DNA of 64,000 nucleotides from Planctomycetota bacterium. GTDB lineage: Bacteria; Planctomycetota; Planctomycetia; Pirellulales; Pirellulaceae. Positions within the stretch are counted from its first letter, which is position 1, and every line of letters starts with the position of its first letter. The position numbers and the translations under genes were made by a program. The stretch lies in the NCBI GenBank assembly GCA_014381825.1, contig JACNKX010000067.1, forward strand, positions 1 through 64,000, written 5' to 3'. The notes beneath the pieces are model-generated. The model ran no database searches. It saw only the letters and a list, made by a program, of their open reading frames with translations, and was not told the DNA's origin. Shown here in pieces: positions 18,401-27,477 of this stretch.

Positions 18401-21066
18401 TCGGCCAATCGTGCTGCGACCTCTGCAGTACGAGCGTTTTCCGCCTCGGTTTTGGCGATACCTTCCTGCTCTTTGGCGTCCATCTCCGCGAGGACCGCCC
18501 TCTTGGCTTCCGAGACGGCGATATCCTCTTGCTTCTTTGCTTCGGCTTCGGCCGCTCGTGCCACGCCCTCCGCAGTACGCGCGATACCTTCCTGCTGCTT
18601 GGCATTATCCTCCGCGACGACCGCGAGATCGCGTTGCGTGTCGGCTTCGTTCTTCAGCGAGTACATGATCACCGAGACAACGACGGCCGAGACGGAACCG
18701 ACGGCGATCAATCCGACGACAACTCTTTTGAGCTGCTGCGCGCGTTGCTGTTTCGCTTCACGCTCGTGTTTTGCTTCATCGATTTGACTGGCAAGATCAG
18801 CATGTTCGGGAAGGTCGCGGTCGAGCAGCGAAACGCCCAGGTCGAAGTCGCCCTTCTCCAATGCGCTCGCCGCATAGGCGAGCTTCGCTAGCGTGACGCC
18901 TTCCAGCGCTCGATCGTTTCCTTCCCACAATTCGTAGGCTTCTTCAAAGCCGAACACGGCTCGCGAGTAGTCTTCGTATCGATCCGACTCTTGAGCGGCG
19001 TGTAAATCGTCAGTGGCACGCACGGCCATCGAAATACTTTCGGAGTGATCTTGATAGCTGCGAATCGCCGCTTGAAAATCTTGAACCGTTTCGTACCGAT
19101 CCTCGATCTTCGTTGCCATCGCTTTGAGTGCGATATCGACCAACTCACTCTTCTTGTCGGTCGGGACGATCTGATTCTTTGCAGCAGCGAACAGACACTT
19201 CATCACGTCCTTGCCGCGATGAGGTGGAACTCCCGTCACGATTTCGTACAAGATCGCACCGAGCAAGTAGATGTCGCTGGCTGGTCCCATCTTGTCGAAG
19301 GGACCAGTCGCCATCTCCGGCGCCATGTATGCCGGTGTGCCACCCATGCTGGCCGATTGGGTGATACTGCGTGACTTTTCGACATGGCGGAAAGGCAGCG
19401 CGAGTCCCCAGTCCATCACCAAGACTTCGCCAAAGCCGCCGAGCATCGTGTTCTCTGGCTTCAAGTCACGATGGATGATGCCACGCGAATGGCCGAACGC
19501 AACCGCGTCGCAAGATTTGAGCAAGATTTCGATGTTCTCAACCAAGGTCTTGTCGCCAATACAATCATCCCACGGCGTGCCTTTGACGCATTTCATCGCA
19601 TAGAACAGCGCCCCCTCATCATTTGCACCAAGATCGTAGATCGGCACAATGTTCGGGTGATCGAGGTCGCCGGTGATGACGGCTTCGGCGAGGAACTTGT
19701 TGCGTTGGTTCGCGTCTGCCGACATGTTCGGCTTGAGCATCTTGATCGCGACGGTTCGATCGATAGAGGCTTGGCGACCGGCATACACCACGCCCATACC
19801 ACCTTCGCCAAGTTTTTTCACGAGGTCATAATCCGCGTTCCCGCCGAATGCTTCCTCCTCGGAGACCTCTCGGAACGCACGCCGTTGCACCACCAGCGAT
19901 TGACTTGCTGGCTTCGGCGTTTCTTCCTTGCCTTTGATGGTCATTCGAGGCGAAGCACCAGCATTCTGATCGCCGCCCCACATATCGTTCATGTTGGGAT
20001 CATCTGCAACGACGCTTGAATCGTAGGTCGCTTGGTACTGGCGTTCGGCGAGCGTGCCGCTGTCATCACCGCCGATATCTGCTGAATCAACGGTCGCCAT
20101 ATACTTGCGTTCGCTGACGGTCCCATCGTTAGGAGTTGGGACCGAACCGGCATCGGAATCGATCGTTTGCATGCCACGAAGGTCCGACACGGTTCCTGGC
20201 TTGACACCGGAGGCCGGAAGTGACGTCGAATCAATCGTTGCGTCCGTGCTACCCTCTCCATCGGAAACGCCATCGATCGAGTCGGTGTCTTGTGCCATGT
20301 TCAAGTTCACCGAATCAACGGTCTGGCCGATGCCGGTGTCATTCGGCACAGACGTTCCCTGCGGGAAATCCACCGAATCTGAATCGCCATCTATTGGCAG
20401 TTGCGATGCGTCGACCGTCTGTTTGTAGGTGGGCGGCGCGGGATCCGAGGACTCCGGCAGCGACTCTACATCAATGGAATCGGTATCGGCATCGATCGGA
20501 AGGGCCGTCGAGTCGATGGTTTGTGTATAGGCTTTCTCGACCGCCGGTGGAGTGGAATCCATGTCGATGGAATCCGTGTCGGCGGACTCAGGCAAGTCGA
20601 CAGCTTCGACGGTTTGTGTATAGGCTCGCTCCACGGGAGGCTCGGGCGACACGGTCTTTATGTCAGCCTCGACCGAGTCGCCATCAATCGTTTTGGCGCT
20701 TTTATCAACCGCTGCGATCGGCGGATCGTTCGGAAGATCCGTACTGTCGGGCAGGGTATCGAAGTCGACGGAATCTGAATCCAAATCAATCGGCAACGCC
20801 GACGAATCGACCGTCTGCAGATAGTTCTGATTGTCCGCTGTATCCTTCTCGACAGGTGCATCAGGGATCGAGTCGAAGTCGAGCGATTCCGAATCGAGAT
20901 CGATGGGCAGCGCCGCCCCGTCAACCGTTTGCATGTAGTTCTGGCTGCCGCCCGACGGTTCGGCAGCTGGCGTTTGCGGCTCGAAGTCAGTTTCACAGAC
21001 CTCGCAATGCCCCGCTTGGAGTTCTTCGTCGGTTAGTTTCGCCTTGCAACTAGGGCAGTTCTTCAT
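15418..21066 (-). CDS. Giant Ser/Thr protein kinase with zinc ribbon, repeated T-V-D motifs, TM helix and 21 WD40 blades
   Basis: The 1882-residue protein starts with a zinc ribbon (CPSCKAK ... CEVCETDF, residues 4-28). Residues about 40-350 are a low-complexity acidic region in which a unit like QTVDSSALPIDLDSDSVD recurs with decay. Its T-[VIY]-[DE] cores fall at threonines near 47, 85, 126, 152, 183, 217, 249, 277, 301, 325 and 347. The kinase domain spans about 413-690: GEGGMGVVYAG, VAIK (Lys442), HRDLKPEN (532-539), and DWG in place of DFG (552-554). A membrane helix lies at about 781-803, then an Ala/Glu/Lys coiled coil to about 910, then 21 WD40 repeats, enough for three seven-bladed propellers. 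The topology puts the kinase in the cytoplasm and the propellers across the membrane. The repeated threonines may be autophosphorylated; that is inference. Confidence 0.85.
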   Translation of the reverse strand: MKNCPSCKAKLTDEELQAGHCEVCETDFEPQTPAAEPSGGSQNYMQTVDGAALPIDLDSESLDFDSIPDAPVEKDTADNQNYLQTVDSSALPIDLDSDSVDFDTLPDSTDLPNDPPIAAVDKSAKTIDGDSVEADIKTVSPEPPVERAYTQTVEAVDLPESADTDSIDMDSTPPAVEKAYTQTIDSTALPIDADTDSIDVESLPESSDPAPPTYKQTVDASQLPIDGDSDSVDFPQGTSVPNDTGIGQTVDSVNLNMAQDTDSIDGVSDGEGSTDATIDSTSLPASGVKPGTVSDLRGMQTIDSDAGSVPTPNDGTVSERKYMATVDSADIGGDDSGTLAERQYQATYDSSVVADDPNMNDMWGGDQNAGASPRMTIKGKEETPKPASQSLVVQRRAFREVSEEEAFGGNADYDLVKKLGEGGMGVVYAGRQASIDRTVAIKMLKPNMSADANQRNKFLAEAVITGDLDHPNIVPIYDLGANDEGALFYAMKCVKGTPWDDCIGDKTLVENIEILLKSCDAVAFGHSRGIIHRDLKPENTMLGGFGEVLVMDWGLALPFRHVEKSRSITQSASMGGTPAYMAPEMATGPFDKMGPASDIYLLGAILYEIVTGVPPHRGKDVMKCLFAAAKNQIVPTDKKSELVDIALKAMATKIEDRYETVQDFQAAIRSYQDHSESISMAVRATDDLHAAQESDRYEDYSRAVFGFEEAYELWEGNDRALEGVTLAKLAYAASALEKGDFDLGVSLLDRDLPEHADLASQIDEAKHEREAKQQRAQQLKRVVVGLIAVGSVSAVVVSVIMYSLKNEADTQRDLAVVAEDNAKQQEGIARTAEGVARAAEAEAKKQEDIAVSEAKRAVLAEMDAKEQEGIAKTEAENARTAEVAARLAEADATKQRDKAEYEAYVALIGLADLKIEENAFGHARELLTSCKAELRNWEWGRLMHICNQSVHDYDAGAPVDAIAFAPDGKRFITGGWNATARVWNVDDGTTIDLPQQGLYVQSVAFSPVANQVAIGCDDEATYLRIWDLETQQPLRTLQGHTDAVTSASYSRDGKRLLTTSFDNTARIWNVDTGEQIRVLEGHSWWVWDAAFSPDESQVATVSQDGTAVVWTLADYTKSPAFTGHQGPVYSVAFSPDGKNIVSGGYDKRALLWKAEDLKPFDFDGLLADEEVRPPKFVPFDGHTAPVRSVQFSGDGSLILSAGHDNTVKVWSVEDASPLKTLRGHDSWVRASAFSPDGQWVLSGGYDNHARLWNIEGYEEIRVLRGRVLEGHQDAIMAVSFSRDGHLIATASRDRTAKIWNADTGEELLSLREGHSFLASDSAFFSDNKRLMTSAVDNTVRIWDVASGVESRRLERTGRAASVAVSHDDRWIATGSDERTAKLWNADTGELVHILDGHKVEITAVAFSPDDRFVYSGDGNGRGVLWNRQTGEQLRRLDWHTSKVAAARFTPDGARLLTASDDKNVCQWDVSQLADDPGSIAPLELVQLKHENSVISLDLSRDGKRALTACIDGTLRAWHVETGSLVNTFNLSSTPVSAAALSSDGRLALSVHSEERVVRIWNVETGAALPSGNNPESDAFLDFNKLGGLVWSARFSNDGNSLLTVGGNEARLWDIRREMPGSHGREIMTFSPHAAVATANFSPDGQRIVTASWDNSARIWSAVSGVAELKLIGGHTGYVNSAVFSPKGEFVLTASDDRTVKLWGSRSGDDIRSFEGHTGRVRSAMFSPDGTLVLTASEDKTARIWRTATAELVAELKGHEWAVLSAAFSADGKSIITGSDDNSARVWNVETGETTQILAGHTAPVTSVAFSPDGKRALTASEDFTAKLWDADTGKEILNLRGHSQEVSSVTFSDDGRFALTGSRDGTAILWLTEQWMQPVQGE

Positions 21067-21446
21067 GGCAATTGATCTGCAAATCGAGAAGAGAGTTTCC
21101 GAGACAAACCGCGGGTACTCGGCGGCGGTTGCCCGCTAATTCGCTCAGCTAAATGCTTTGCGAGCCACCTCCGACCGCTGCTTGTGGCCCTTAACACCGC
21201 GATACAAATGACTTGCGGCAATTACATCCATGCACACTCGATTATCATCGCAAACCGAGGTGCCGTCAAACTTTCCGGAATTCGAAAGATCGCGCCACGA
21301 GTACAGTTCTAACGACTGAAGTGATGATTCATTGCCCTTGTTCTGTTTGGGGTAAATACAGCGAATTATCGGATTGCGTAAAGTTTGCGGGCAAGCTTGC
21401 CGATTTCCTGGACCAGTCACCGGTGTTTTTAGGTGTTGGTGCTAGC
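21067..21446. other. Divergent intergenic region
   Basis: This 380-bp gap separates the giant kinase (leftward) from the lipoprotein gene (rightward). A 91-codon minus-strand frame (21145-21420) and an upstream extension of the + frame cross it, but neither shows a motif or ribosome site. No other feature was recognised; the promoters of both genes must lie here. Confidence 0.4.
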
Positions 21447-22013
21447 ATGTCGCGAGGAATGACAATTAGACGATTGGCGTTTGTTGTCGCCATTATTTGC
21501 GCTCTCCCGGTCTGTGGGTGCGCAACTCCGATGGTGCTTTCGCATCGATCGCATGGGCCTGAGCTGACGAAAGTAATGAGCGGCCCAGTTCCGATTATCG
21601 GGCATCGGTTCGGGACCCGTGAATCAGCGGAGTGTCTTCCTTGCGAGGATCGACAACGACTGCAAGACTACGCCCATCGTTCGATGCCGTACATGGCCGG
21701 GCCGTTTATGCACAACCGTGCCGACGTTGACTACGCCGCCCAACAGGCAACGATTCAGCCACCACATTCCAAGTTTCATCCGGTGCCGACGCGTCCTGTC
21801 TTTGAGACGCGAATGTCATATCATCCGCCGCAACCCATTGGCGTCCATCTGGTTCCCGTTCCTAATCAAGGAACGCACTCGATAATGCCACAGTCGCCCC
21901 GGTCGCACGATGTTCTGGCACAGCCACCAAGACCTCCGCTTGAGATTCCCGAAACAGGGCCGAGGGACTTCGACGACTCCGATACCTTCATGCTTCCGCC
22001 GCCTGGCAATTGA
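21447..22013 (+). CDS. Hypothetical proline-rich lipoprotein
   Basis: A 188-residue protein of no recognised family. The start at 21447 is preferred because it opens a lipoprotein leader, RRLAFVVAIICALPVCGC, whose last Cys would be lipidated. The mature part is rich in Pro, His and Gln and ends PPPGN, suggesting an extended, surface-exposed chain. The DUF368 gene starts 15 bp after its stop, so the two are probably cotranscribed. Confidence 0.6.
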   Translation: MSRGMTIRRLAFVVAIICALPVCGCATPMVLSHRSHGPELTKVMSGPVPIIGHRFGTRESAECLPCEDRQRLQDYAHRSMPYMAGPFMHNRADVDYAAQQATIQPPHSKFHPVPTRPVFETRMSYHPPQPIGVHLVPVPNQGTHSIMPQSPRSHDVLAQPPRPPLEIPETGPRDFDDSDTFMLPPPGN

Positions 22014-22027
22014 TCGATGGACCGCGC

Positions 22028-23002
22028 ATGGACGATCACCCGAATTCGTACTTGTCGGACGTACGCAACGTGATTCGCGGCTTGTGTATGGGCTGCGCGG
22101 ACGTCGTCCCAGGTGTGTCCGGCGGAACGGTCGCACTGATCCTAGGCATCTACGAGCGGCTGGTAACCGCGATCAGCCACGTCGATGGCACGGCGATCCA
22201 ACATCTCGGGCAGCGTGATTGGAAGCAGCTTGCTAAGCACGTCGATTTGCGTTTTATGGTCGCGCTTGGCGGCGGGCTCGTGTCCGGCGTTCTTGGAATG
22301 ACGTTGGTCGTCGGTGTGTTACTCAATAACCAGACGACGCGTTCGTTAACGTTTGCCGTGTTCTTCGGAGCAATCTTCGCGTCAGCGATTCTCGTTGCTA
22401 GGTTGGTCCAGCCCGCTTCGCGCATGCAAACGATTCGTTGCATTGCATTGGGAGTGATTGGAGCGATCTTCGCCTACTGGGTCAGTGCGTTACACATCGC
22501 ATCGGCGACAGGACCACCGAGCCACGCCTACGTTTTTGTCTCTGGCTGTATCGCGATCTGCGCCATGATTCTTCCGGGCATCAGTGGGGCGATGATTCTC
22601 TTGGTGCTCGGCGTCTACGAGCACCTGACGGAGATCCCTCGCAACTTTTTGGCCGGCAAACACATCGCAGAAGGCATATTGACGATCGCGGTTTTCGGTG
22701 CGGGGTGCCTGATCAGTCTTGTGTTGTTCAGCAAGTTGCTGAGATGGTTGCTGTCCCGACACCACACAACGACGATGGCATTGCTCTGTGGATTCATGTT
22801 CGGAGCGTTGCGAAAGCTATGGCCGTTCCAACACGACCGAACTCCTGAAATCGAGAAATTCAAGGAAAAGACATTCGACGTTTTCATGCCGCAACAGTTC
22901 GACGGCCCAACGATCGCGCCAATCGCGGCAGCGCTAATCGCTGGAGCGATTGTCTTCGCCGTCGATCGCTGGACTCGGCAAACCTCCGGCGAGTCGCAGT
23001 AG
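22028..23002 (+). CDS. DUF368 polytopic membrane protein (PopT-like undecaprenyl-phosphate translocase family)
   Basis: A 324-residue membrane protein with the DUF368 signature GLCMGCADVVPGVSGGTVALILGIYERLV and a mirrored second copy ILPGISGAMILLVLGVYEHL, the inverted-repeat layout of this family. About eight hydrophobic segments are visible. Characterised DUF368 proteins (PopT) recycle the lipid carrier undecaprenyl phosphate across the inner membrane for envelope-polymer synthesis; the same role is inferred here. The ATG at 22028 is chosen over a TTG at 22010 that overlaps the previous stop. It ends convergently with the PQQ-propeller gene, 16 bp apart. Confidence 0.85.
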   Translation: MDDHPNSYLSDVRNVIRGLCMGCADVVPGVSGGTVALILGIYERLVTAISHVDGTAIQHLGQRDWKQLAKHVDLRFMVALGGGLVSGVLGMTLVVGVLLNNQTTRSLTFAVFFGAIFASAILVARLVQPASRMQTIRCIALGVIGAIFAYWVSALHIASATGPPSHAYVFVSGCIAICAMILPGISGAMILLVLGVYEHLTEIPRNFLAGKHIAEGILTIAVFGAGCLISLVLFSKLLRWLLSRHHTTTMALLCGFMFGALRKLWPFQHDRTPEIEKFKEKTFDVFMPQQFDGPTIAPIAAALIAGAIVFAVDRWTRQTSGESQ

Positions 23003-23018
23003 ATCCGCAGCCGTTCGT

Positions 23019-24335
23019 CTAATCAGCGGCCAGGCTGGCACAAACCAACTCGTTGTCGTTTCGTATGAAGACGTGTTTGTGCGCGAAGGCGGGATGAGCC
23101 CAGCAAACTCCATTGCGACGTCCTCGGCCGCTCAACTGCTCGGGCGTTGGATCGATCAGCTTCGCTCGGCTTATCTCGTGGAATCCCATGGAGTCCAGCT
23201 TCGAGATGATCAATTCGCCCATCTCGTTGAACATCCAGATGCGATCACCGTTGCGGACGAAATGGATATTGCTCCAACGATTTCGCGGCGTTGCTGTGAG
23301 ATCCTCCCAAACACGATCGCCGGTTGCCGCGTCGAGGCAGCGCAACTCGCCGTAGCTATCAACGCCGTAAATGTACTTGCCGTCAAACAGAGGCGTGCTG
23401 ATGATCGAATGCAAAGCCTCGGTGTTCTTCTCGTCGCTTCCTGATCGTTGCCACGTTTTCTTGACAGCCAACTCGTCTTGGCGCAACTGCAACATCAGCG
23501 CTCCGTCGTAGAACGAAGTGACGAACAATTGATCATCAGCGACAACGGGAGTGGCGATTCCGATCGGCATATTGCGTGGCTTGAAAGGAACTTGCCAAAA
23601 CGCCTCGCCCGAAGCTGGATTGACTGCCGCAACACTGTCACCGGTCCAGCAGATCAAGACGTCGCGCCCGGCCTGTTGCAAGATGATCGGTGCCGAATAT
23701 TGAGCCCGATCATTGAGCGTACGCCATCGCTCCTGGCCACTCCTGCGGTCAAACGCCACGATCGACGCGTCCTTCTTCGCTCCGATGTGTACGATCACGA
23801 GATCTCGATAGATGAGCGGCGAACTCGCGATTCCCCAAATCGGCATTCGGTTCGACGCTTCGATTTCGTATTCGTCGTTCAAGTCATGCGACCACAGCAC
23901 TTTTCCTGCCTTGGCATCGAAGCAATGAAAGTGCCCCATCGCACCAAGTGCGTAAGCGCGACCATCGTCGATGGTGACTGACGCTCGCGGCCCCGCCTTG
24001 TAGCCAACCGTATAGGCACACGGGTATTGATGCGACCATTGCGGTTCACCCGTCTTACGATCGAAACAGTGAACGCGCTCGATTTGCTCCGGCTCGATGA
24101 TGCGATCGGTGACATAAACGCGACCATCAGCGACCGTCGGCCCGCTGTAACCGGCTCCGATCGGCTGTCGCCACACAGGTTCGATGACGTTCGATTTGAA
24201 TTCGTCGATAATTCCCGTCTCGCCCCATACTCCATCGCGTTGCTGACCACGCCACTGCGGCCATTCGTCTGCGGCGGCGACTTGCGTGAGAACTATGCAA
24301 CCTAGAAATAGAGCAGTTGACCAAGCGAATCGCAT
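23019..24335 (-). CDS. Secreted PQQ-like beta-propeller protein
   Basis: The 438-residue protein has a signal peptide (start at 24335, with GGAG upstream; the longer frame to 24398 is unlikely) followed by EWPQWRGQQRDGVW, the standard opening of planctomycete PQQ-type eight-bladed propellers. Repeats such as CFDRKTGEPQWSHQY, CFDAKAGKVLWSHDL, AFDRRSGQERWRTL and CLDAATGDRVWEDL mark successive blades. Family members either bind a quinone cofactor or, like BamB, act as scaffolds; the catalytic residues of true quinoprotein dehydrogenases are not obvious, so a scaffold or binding role is more likely. It is one of two paralogues in the window (the other at 43733). Confidence 0.8.
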   Translation of the reverse strand: MRFAWSTALFLGCIVLTQVAAADEWPQWRGQQRDGVWGETGIIDEFKSNVIEPVWRQPIGAGYSGPTVADGRVYVTDRIIEPEQIERVHCFDRKTGEPQWSHQYPCAYTVGYKAGPRASVTIDDGRAYALGAMGHFHCFDAKAGKVLWSHDLNDEYEIEASNRMPIWGIASSPLIYRDLVIVHIGAKKDASIVAFDRRSGQERWRTLNDRAQYSAPIILQQAGRDVLICWTGDSVAAVNPASGEAFWQVPFKPRNMPIGIATPVVADDQLFVTSFYDGALMLQLRQDELAVKKTWQRSGSDEKNTEALHSIISTPLFDGKYIYGVDSYGELRCLDAATGDRVWEDLTATPRNRWSNIHFVRNGDRIWMFNEMGELIISKLDSMGFHEISRAKLIDPTPEQLSGRGRRNGVCWAHPAFAHKHVFIRNDNELVCASLAAD

Positions 24336-24440
24336 TACGAACTCCGTGGGGCGATAAAGAAAGCGTGTAAAACGCTTCGAGCGTAACAAGAACGTCACCC
24401 AAAAGATAGCTGCTCACGGTGGCGAGTCCGGTTGGGCTGA

Positions 24441-26093
24441 CTAGGCCCAGCTTTGTTCGTCGAGATTCAGTTCGGGACGCTCACGCCAGCGGATGTCTTC
24501 AATGTCTTCCTTGGCCTTGAAGTAAGCATCCACCACGGCTGGGTCCCAGTGGGCATTGGCCCCTCGTTTGAAGATCTCGTCGACCTTCTCGTCAGGCATT
24601 CCAGCTCGGTACGGGCGATCGCTGGTCATTGCATCGTAGGCATCGGCGACCGACATGATGCGCGCAAGTTGCGGAATGTCTTCACCCGCTAGCCCTCTCG
24701 GATATCCCTGGCCATCCCATTGTTCGTGATGGTGGAGAACGGCGGGTAACACGTCAGACAACTGCTTTATATCGGCGAGGATTTTGTGGCCTAGCTCGGG
24801 ATGCATCTTGATGTGTTCATACTCAGCGTCCGTCAGACGGCCCGCCTTCCGTAGCACGTTATCATCAATGCCGATCTTGCCAACGTCATGCAGCAATCCG
24901 GACATGTAGATCGTGTTCAGAAGCTTCGGATTGACTCGCATCTCGAGCGCGATTCGGACAGCGTATCGCGCCACTCGATCGCTGTGACCGCTGGTGTAGG
25001 GGTCTTTCGCGTCGATCGCGGAAACAAGTGCGCGGACGATGTTGGCCAACAACTCGGATTGTTGTCGATACAGGTCACGGTTGCCGCTATGAATGCCAAG
25101 CAACGCGCCGACTGAGCTAAGAAGGTTGGCTTCGATGGTGCCGAATTCGCGATCGTCGACATGGTTGAAGGCGGCCAGCCAACCGAACACGTTATCACCT
25201 TCACATAACGGGACGACGATTGCTTGCCGCACGCCCCGCTCGAACCACGCAGTTTCGGTCGTTGTCCTTTGATTGGCAATAAACGCTCCGGTTGACGCCG
25301 ACAAATCGAGGTCGTCAACGAGTGCGCGAAACTCGTCTTCATCAACAGGACAATCGCCACTGACGATCAAATTCGGACGCGTCCGAGCCTTGTAAGTCGA
25401 GTCGCCTTGTTCCACGACGGGTAGGTACTGAATCGCGAGCGAACTGGCTGGAACGCAATCGACGAGCCATTCGATAGCAAGTTGGCCGAGTTCTTCATCG
25501 GATCTCGAAATTCGCAGATTCTGCGTGATCGTATAGAGCAGACTGATTTCTTCGTAGGTCGACGCAAGGTTTTGCGAGATCAGGTCGACCTCTTTCTTCA
25601 TCCGCGTAACGTTCGCGTCGGCATTCAACTTGCCCGTGATGGCTTCCGCCAGACGCAGCAAGATGTCTGCGTCCCACATCCTTTGGCAATCCAACCACGC
25701 TTCCGCTGCGGCGTGATCGTCGTCAAACATCTCGGCGAGCGAGTCGAGGTTCTGTCTTGCCGCCTCCGTGGCGAAGATTCCCGTCGCTACAAAGCTCTTG
25801 TCAACCGCTAGCTGCACCGGCAATGCGATCGCCAGTATCCCTTCGGCATCGGCGATGAACTGAGCATTCCCATCGCGGGCGACCGCGCGGACAAGTTCAT
25901 CGGCGGCCATCGTCTGCAGCTTTGGAACAGTTTGTCCGACTCGTACCAACTCGCCAGTTTCGCCATTCCAAACCGCGAACTCGATCGCAAAGTTGCGATG
26001 CAACTCGTCGATAAGCGGACGATATTCTGCCTCGGCGGCAACGGAATCGTTGTCGCGCAAGGTCAGTGTATCGGCGGTGGAAGTGAGATTCAT
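24441..26093 (-). CDS. GAF and HD-GYP domain cyclic-di-GMP phosphodiesterase
   Basis: A 550-residue soluble signalling protein. An N-terminal region of unknown type is followed by a helical linker, then a GAF-like sensor (about residues 185-340), then an HD-GYP domain (about 350-530). The HD pair is in LLHDVGKIG (near residue 404), the GYP motif in HHEQWDGQGYPRGL (near 456), and further metal ligands in MSVADAYDAMTSDRPYR. These residues are intact, so hydrolysis of cyclic di-GMP is expected. The start at 26093 has GGA at 8 nt; the upstream ATG at 26120 lacks a ribosome site. It sits alone, so its input signal is unknown. Confidence 0.85.
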   Translation of the reverse strand: MNLTSTADTLTLRDNDSVAAEAEYRPLIDELHRNFAIEFAVWNGETGELVRVGQTVPKLQTMAADELVRAVARDGNAQFIADAEGILAIALPVQLAVDKSFVATGIFATEAARQNLDSLAEMFDDDHAAAEAWLDCQRMWDADILLRLAEAITGKLNADANVTRMKKEVDLISQNLASTYEEISLLYTITQNLRISRSDEELGQLAIEWLVDCVPASSLAIQYLPVVEQGDSTYKARTRPNLIVSGDCPVDEDEFRALVDDLDLSASTGAFIANQRTTTETAWFERGVRQAIVVPLCEGDNVFGWLAAFNHVDDREFGTIEANLLSSVGALLGIHSGNRDLYRQQSELLANIVRALVSAIDAKDPYTSGHSDRVARYAVRIALEMRVNPKLLNTIYMSGLLHDVGKIGIDDNVLRKAGRLTDAEYEHIKMHPELGHKILADIKQLSDVLPAVLHHHEQWDGQGYPRGLAGEDIPQLARIMSVADAYDAMTSDRPYRAGMPDEKVDEIFKRGANAHWDPAVVDAYFKAKEDIEDIRWRERPELNLDEQSWA

Positions 26094-26271
26094 AATGCAA
26101 GTCCGGTCGTATAGGCGCATTCTGGACTACCAAACGTAGGTCACGAATGTACCTGGGACAAGTTAACGTTGCCGCACTAGCTGCATCGTCGCAAGAACCC
26201 TGCAGACAAGGCATTGCAGTCGATCGCCCGAGAATCGCAGCGTTCTGATCGCGACGATCATTACGGATAAT

Positions 26272-27345
26272 CTAGCTTTGATTTCCGTTTCGCTGTCGAT
26301 AGCGCGCGCTGACTCGCTTCAACAGCCGGCGTTCTTCTTCGGAAAGACTGTCCATGCCTTTCTCGTGCAACTGCCCGAGTAATTCGTCGGCCCTGCTTTC
26401 TTCATCAGCTTCGATTTCGAGCTGCCGTTGCCGTTTGATTTCGCGCCGTTGTTCGAGCCAACGGGCGAATGGTCCCGGCTGGTCATGCCGACGCTCCGTA
26501 CTCTGCTCCAAGCTCGTATAGCCTTGCGAGAAGTCGTAGCCGAACAACTCATCTTCGATTTCCGATTCGGTCGGCCGCTCTTCCTCTTGTTTGGCACCGA
26601 AGTAAAGGAAGATCGCCAGGATCACGAGCGAGAACCATAATGGAATGGACTGGGTCGTGGTCTGGTCTCGAACGAACCAAGCAACGACGATGAGAGCACC
26701 CGCTGCGAGTTTGGCAACGAGCCCAACGATGCTTGCCGCTCGCCGCGGGCTGGCATCCGGCCATCGTGCCGACAAGAAAGCACGTAGCGCTCGCCCGCCG
26801 TCGAAAGGAAATGCCGGCAACAAGTTAGCCAGTACCATGATCCAATTAATCCAGCACGCCAGCTTGACTCCCACGAGCCAACCCGGGCCCTCAACCAACA
26901 ACTGAGGTTGAAGCGGATTTAACAGTCCCGTGATTTGCGCGAACCCTGTAGCACCGTCGATATTACTGGCCCAAACTACACCGCCGGTGATCATGAACAC
27001 AGATAAGTTGACGAGCGGACCGGCAAGGTGCATCAGACACTCGGCTTGCGGTTCGAGAGGCGGCTGCATCGGAGCAAGCCCGATACCGGGTCCGATGACG
27101 ATCTCGTCGGCATCACCGCCCAGTCGCAGCGCCGCAACGTAGTGTCCGATCTCGTGAATCAAGACGCTCAGGAACAGCAACAACAAGCCTGTTGGCGCAA
27201 TCCACGAACGCTCCTGCAGCAATTCATGATCGCGCCAGCCGAGGAATAGCGTGAACGCTCCAAAGAGCACGAAGAACACGTGCAGCCGCACGTTGACTCC
27301 GCCCCATCGTCCCAAGCTCAGGGTCCAACTCGCTTGGCCGTGCAT
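26272..27345 (-). CDS. Site-2-protease-like M50 membrane metalloprotease
   Basis: A 357-residue intramembrane metalloprotease. The zinc-binding HEIGH lies near residue 63 within a hydrophobic helix (LIHEIGHYVAALRLGG). The second motif, NLLPAFPFDGGRALRAFL, near residue 175, supplies the third ligand, Asp. About six membrane helices are visible, followed by a charged cytoplasmic tail of some 120 residues rich in Glu, Arg and Gln with a coiled-coil look. No PDZ or CBS domain is present. Such enzymes cleave membrane-bound regulators or process peptides. The ATG at 27345 is preferred to a GTG at 27354. The bshB1-like gene lies 132 bp upstream on the same strand. Confidence 0.8.
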   Translation of the reverse strand: MHGQASWTLSLGRWGGVNVRLHVFFVLFGAFTLFLGWRDHELLQERSWIAPTGLLLLFLSVLIHEIGHYVAALRLGGDADEIVIGPGIGLAPMQPPLEPQAECLMHLAGPLVNLSVFMITGGVVWASNIDGATGFAQITGLLNPLQPQLLVEGPGWLVGVKLACWINWIMVLANLLPAFPFDGGRALRAFLSARWPDASPRRAASIVGLVAKLAAGALIVVAWFVRDQTTTQSIPLWFSLVILAIFLYFGAKQEEERPTESEIEDELFGYDFSQGYTSLEQSTERRHDQPGPFARWLEQRREIKRQRQLEIEADEESRADELLGQLHEKGMDSLSEEERRLLKRVSARYRQRNGNQS

Positions 27346-27477
27346 ACAAAACACTCACACTTCAAAGAGAGAGGCGTTCCGCGCCACGCGGACCAGGTTA
27401 CAGGTCATCTTATCAGCCGACCATTCGACGATCAATCTTGCCCATGGATTGGGAGTGGTACAGCCGAACGACTGGGT

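Noticed and set aside
21145-21420. 91-codon minus-strand ORF upstream of the giant kinase
   Set aside because: No domain, no ribosome site, odd composition; it lies in a divergent promoter region.
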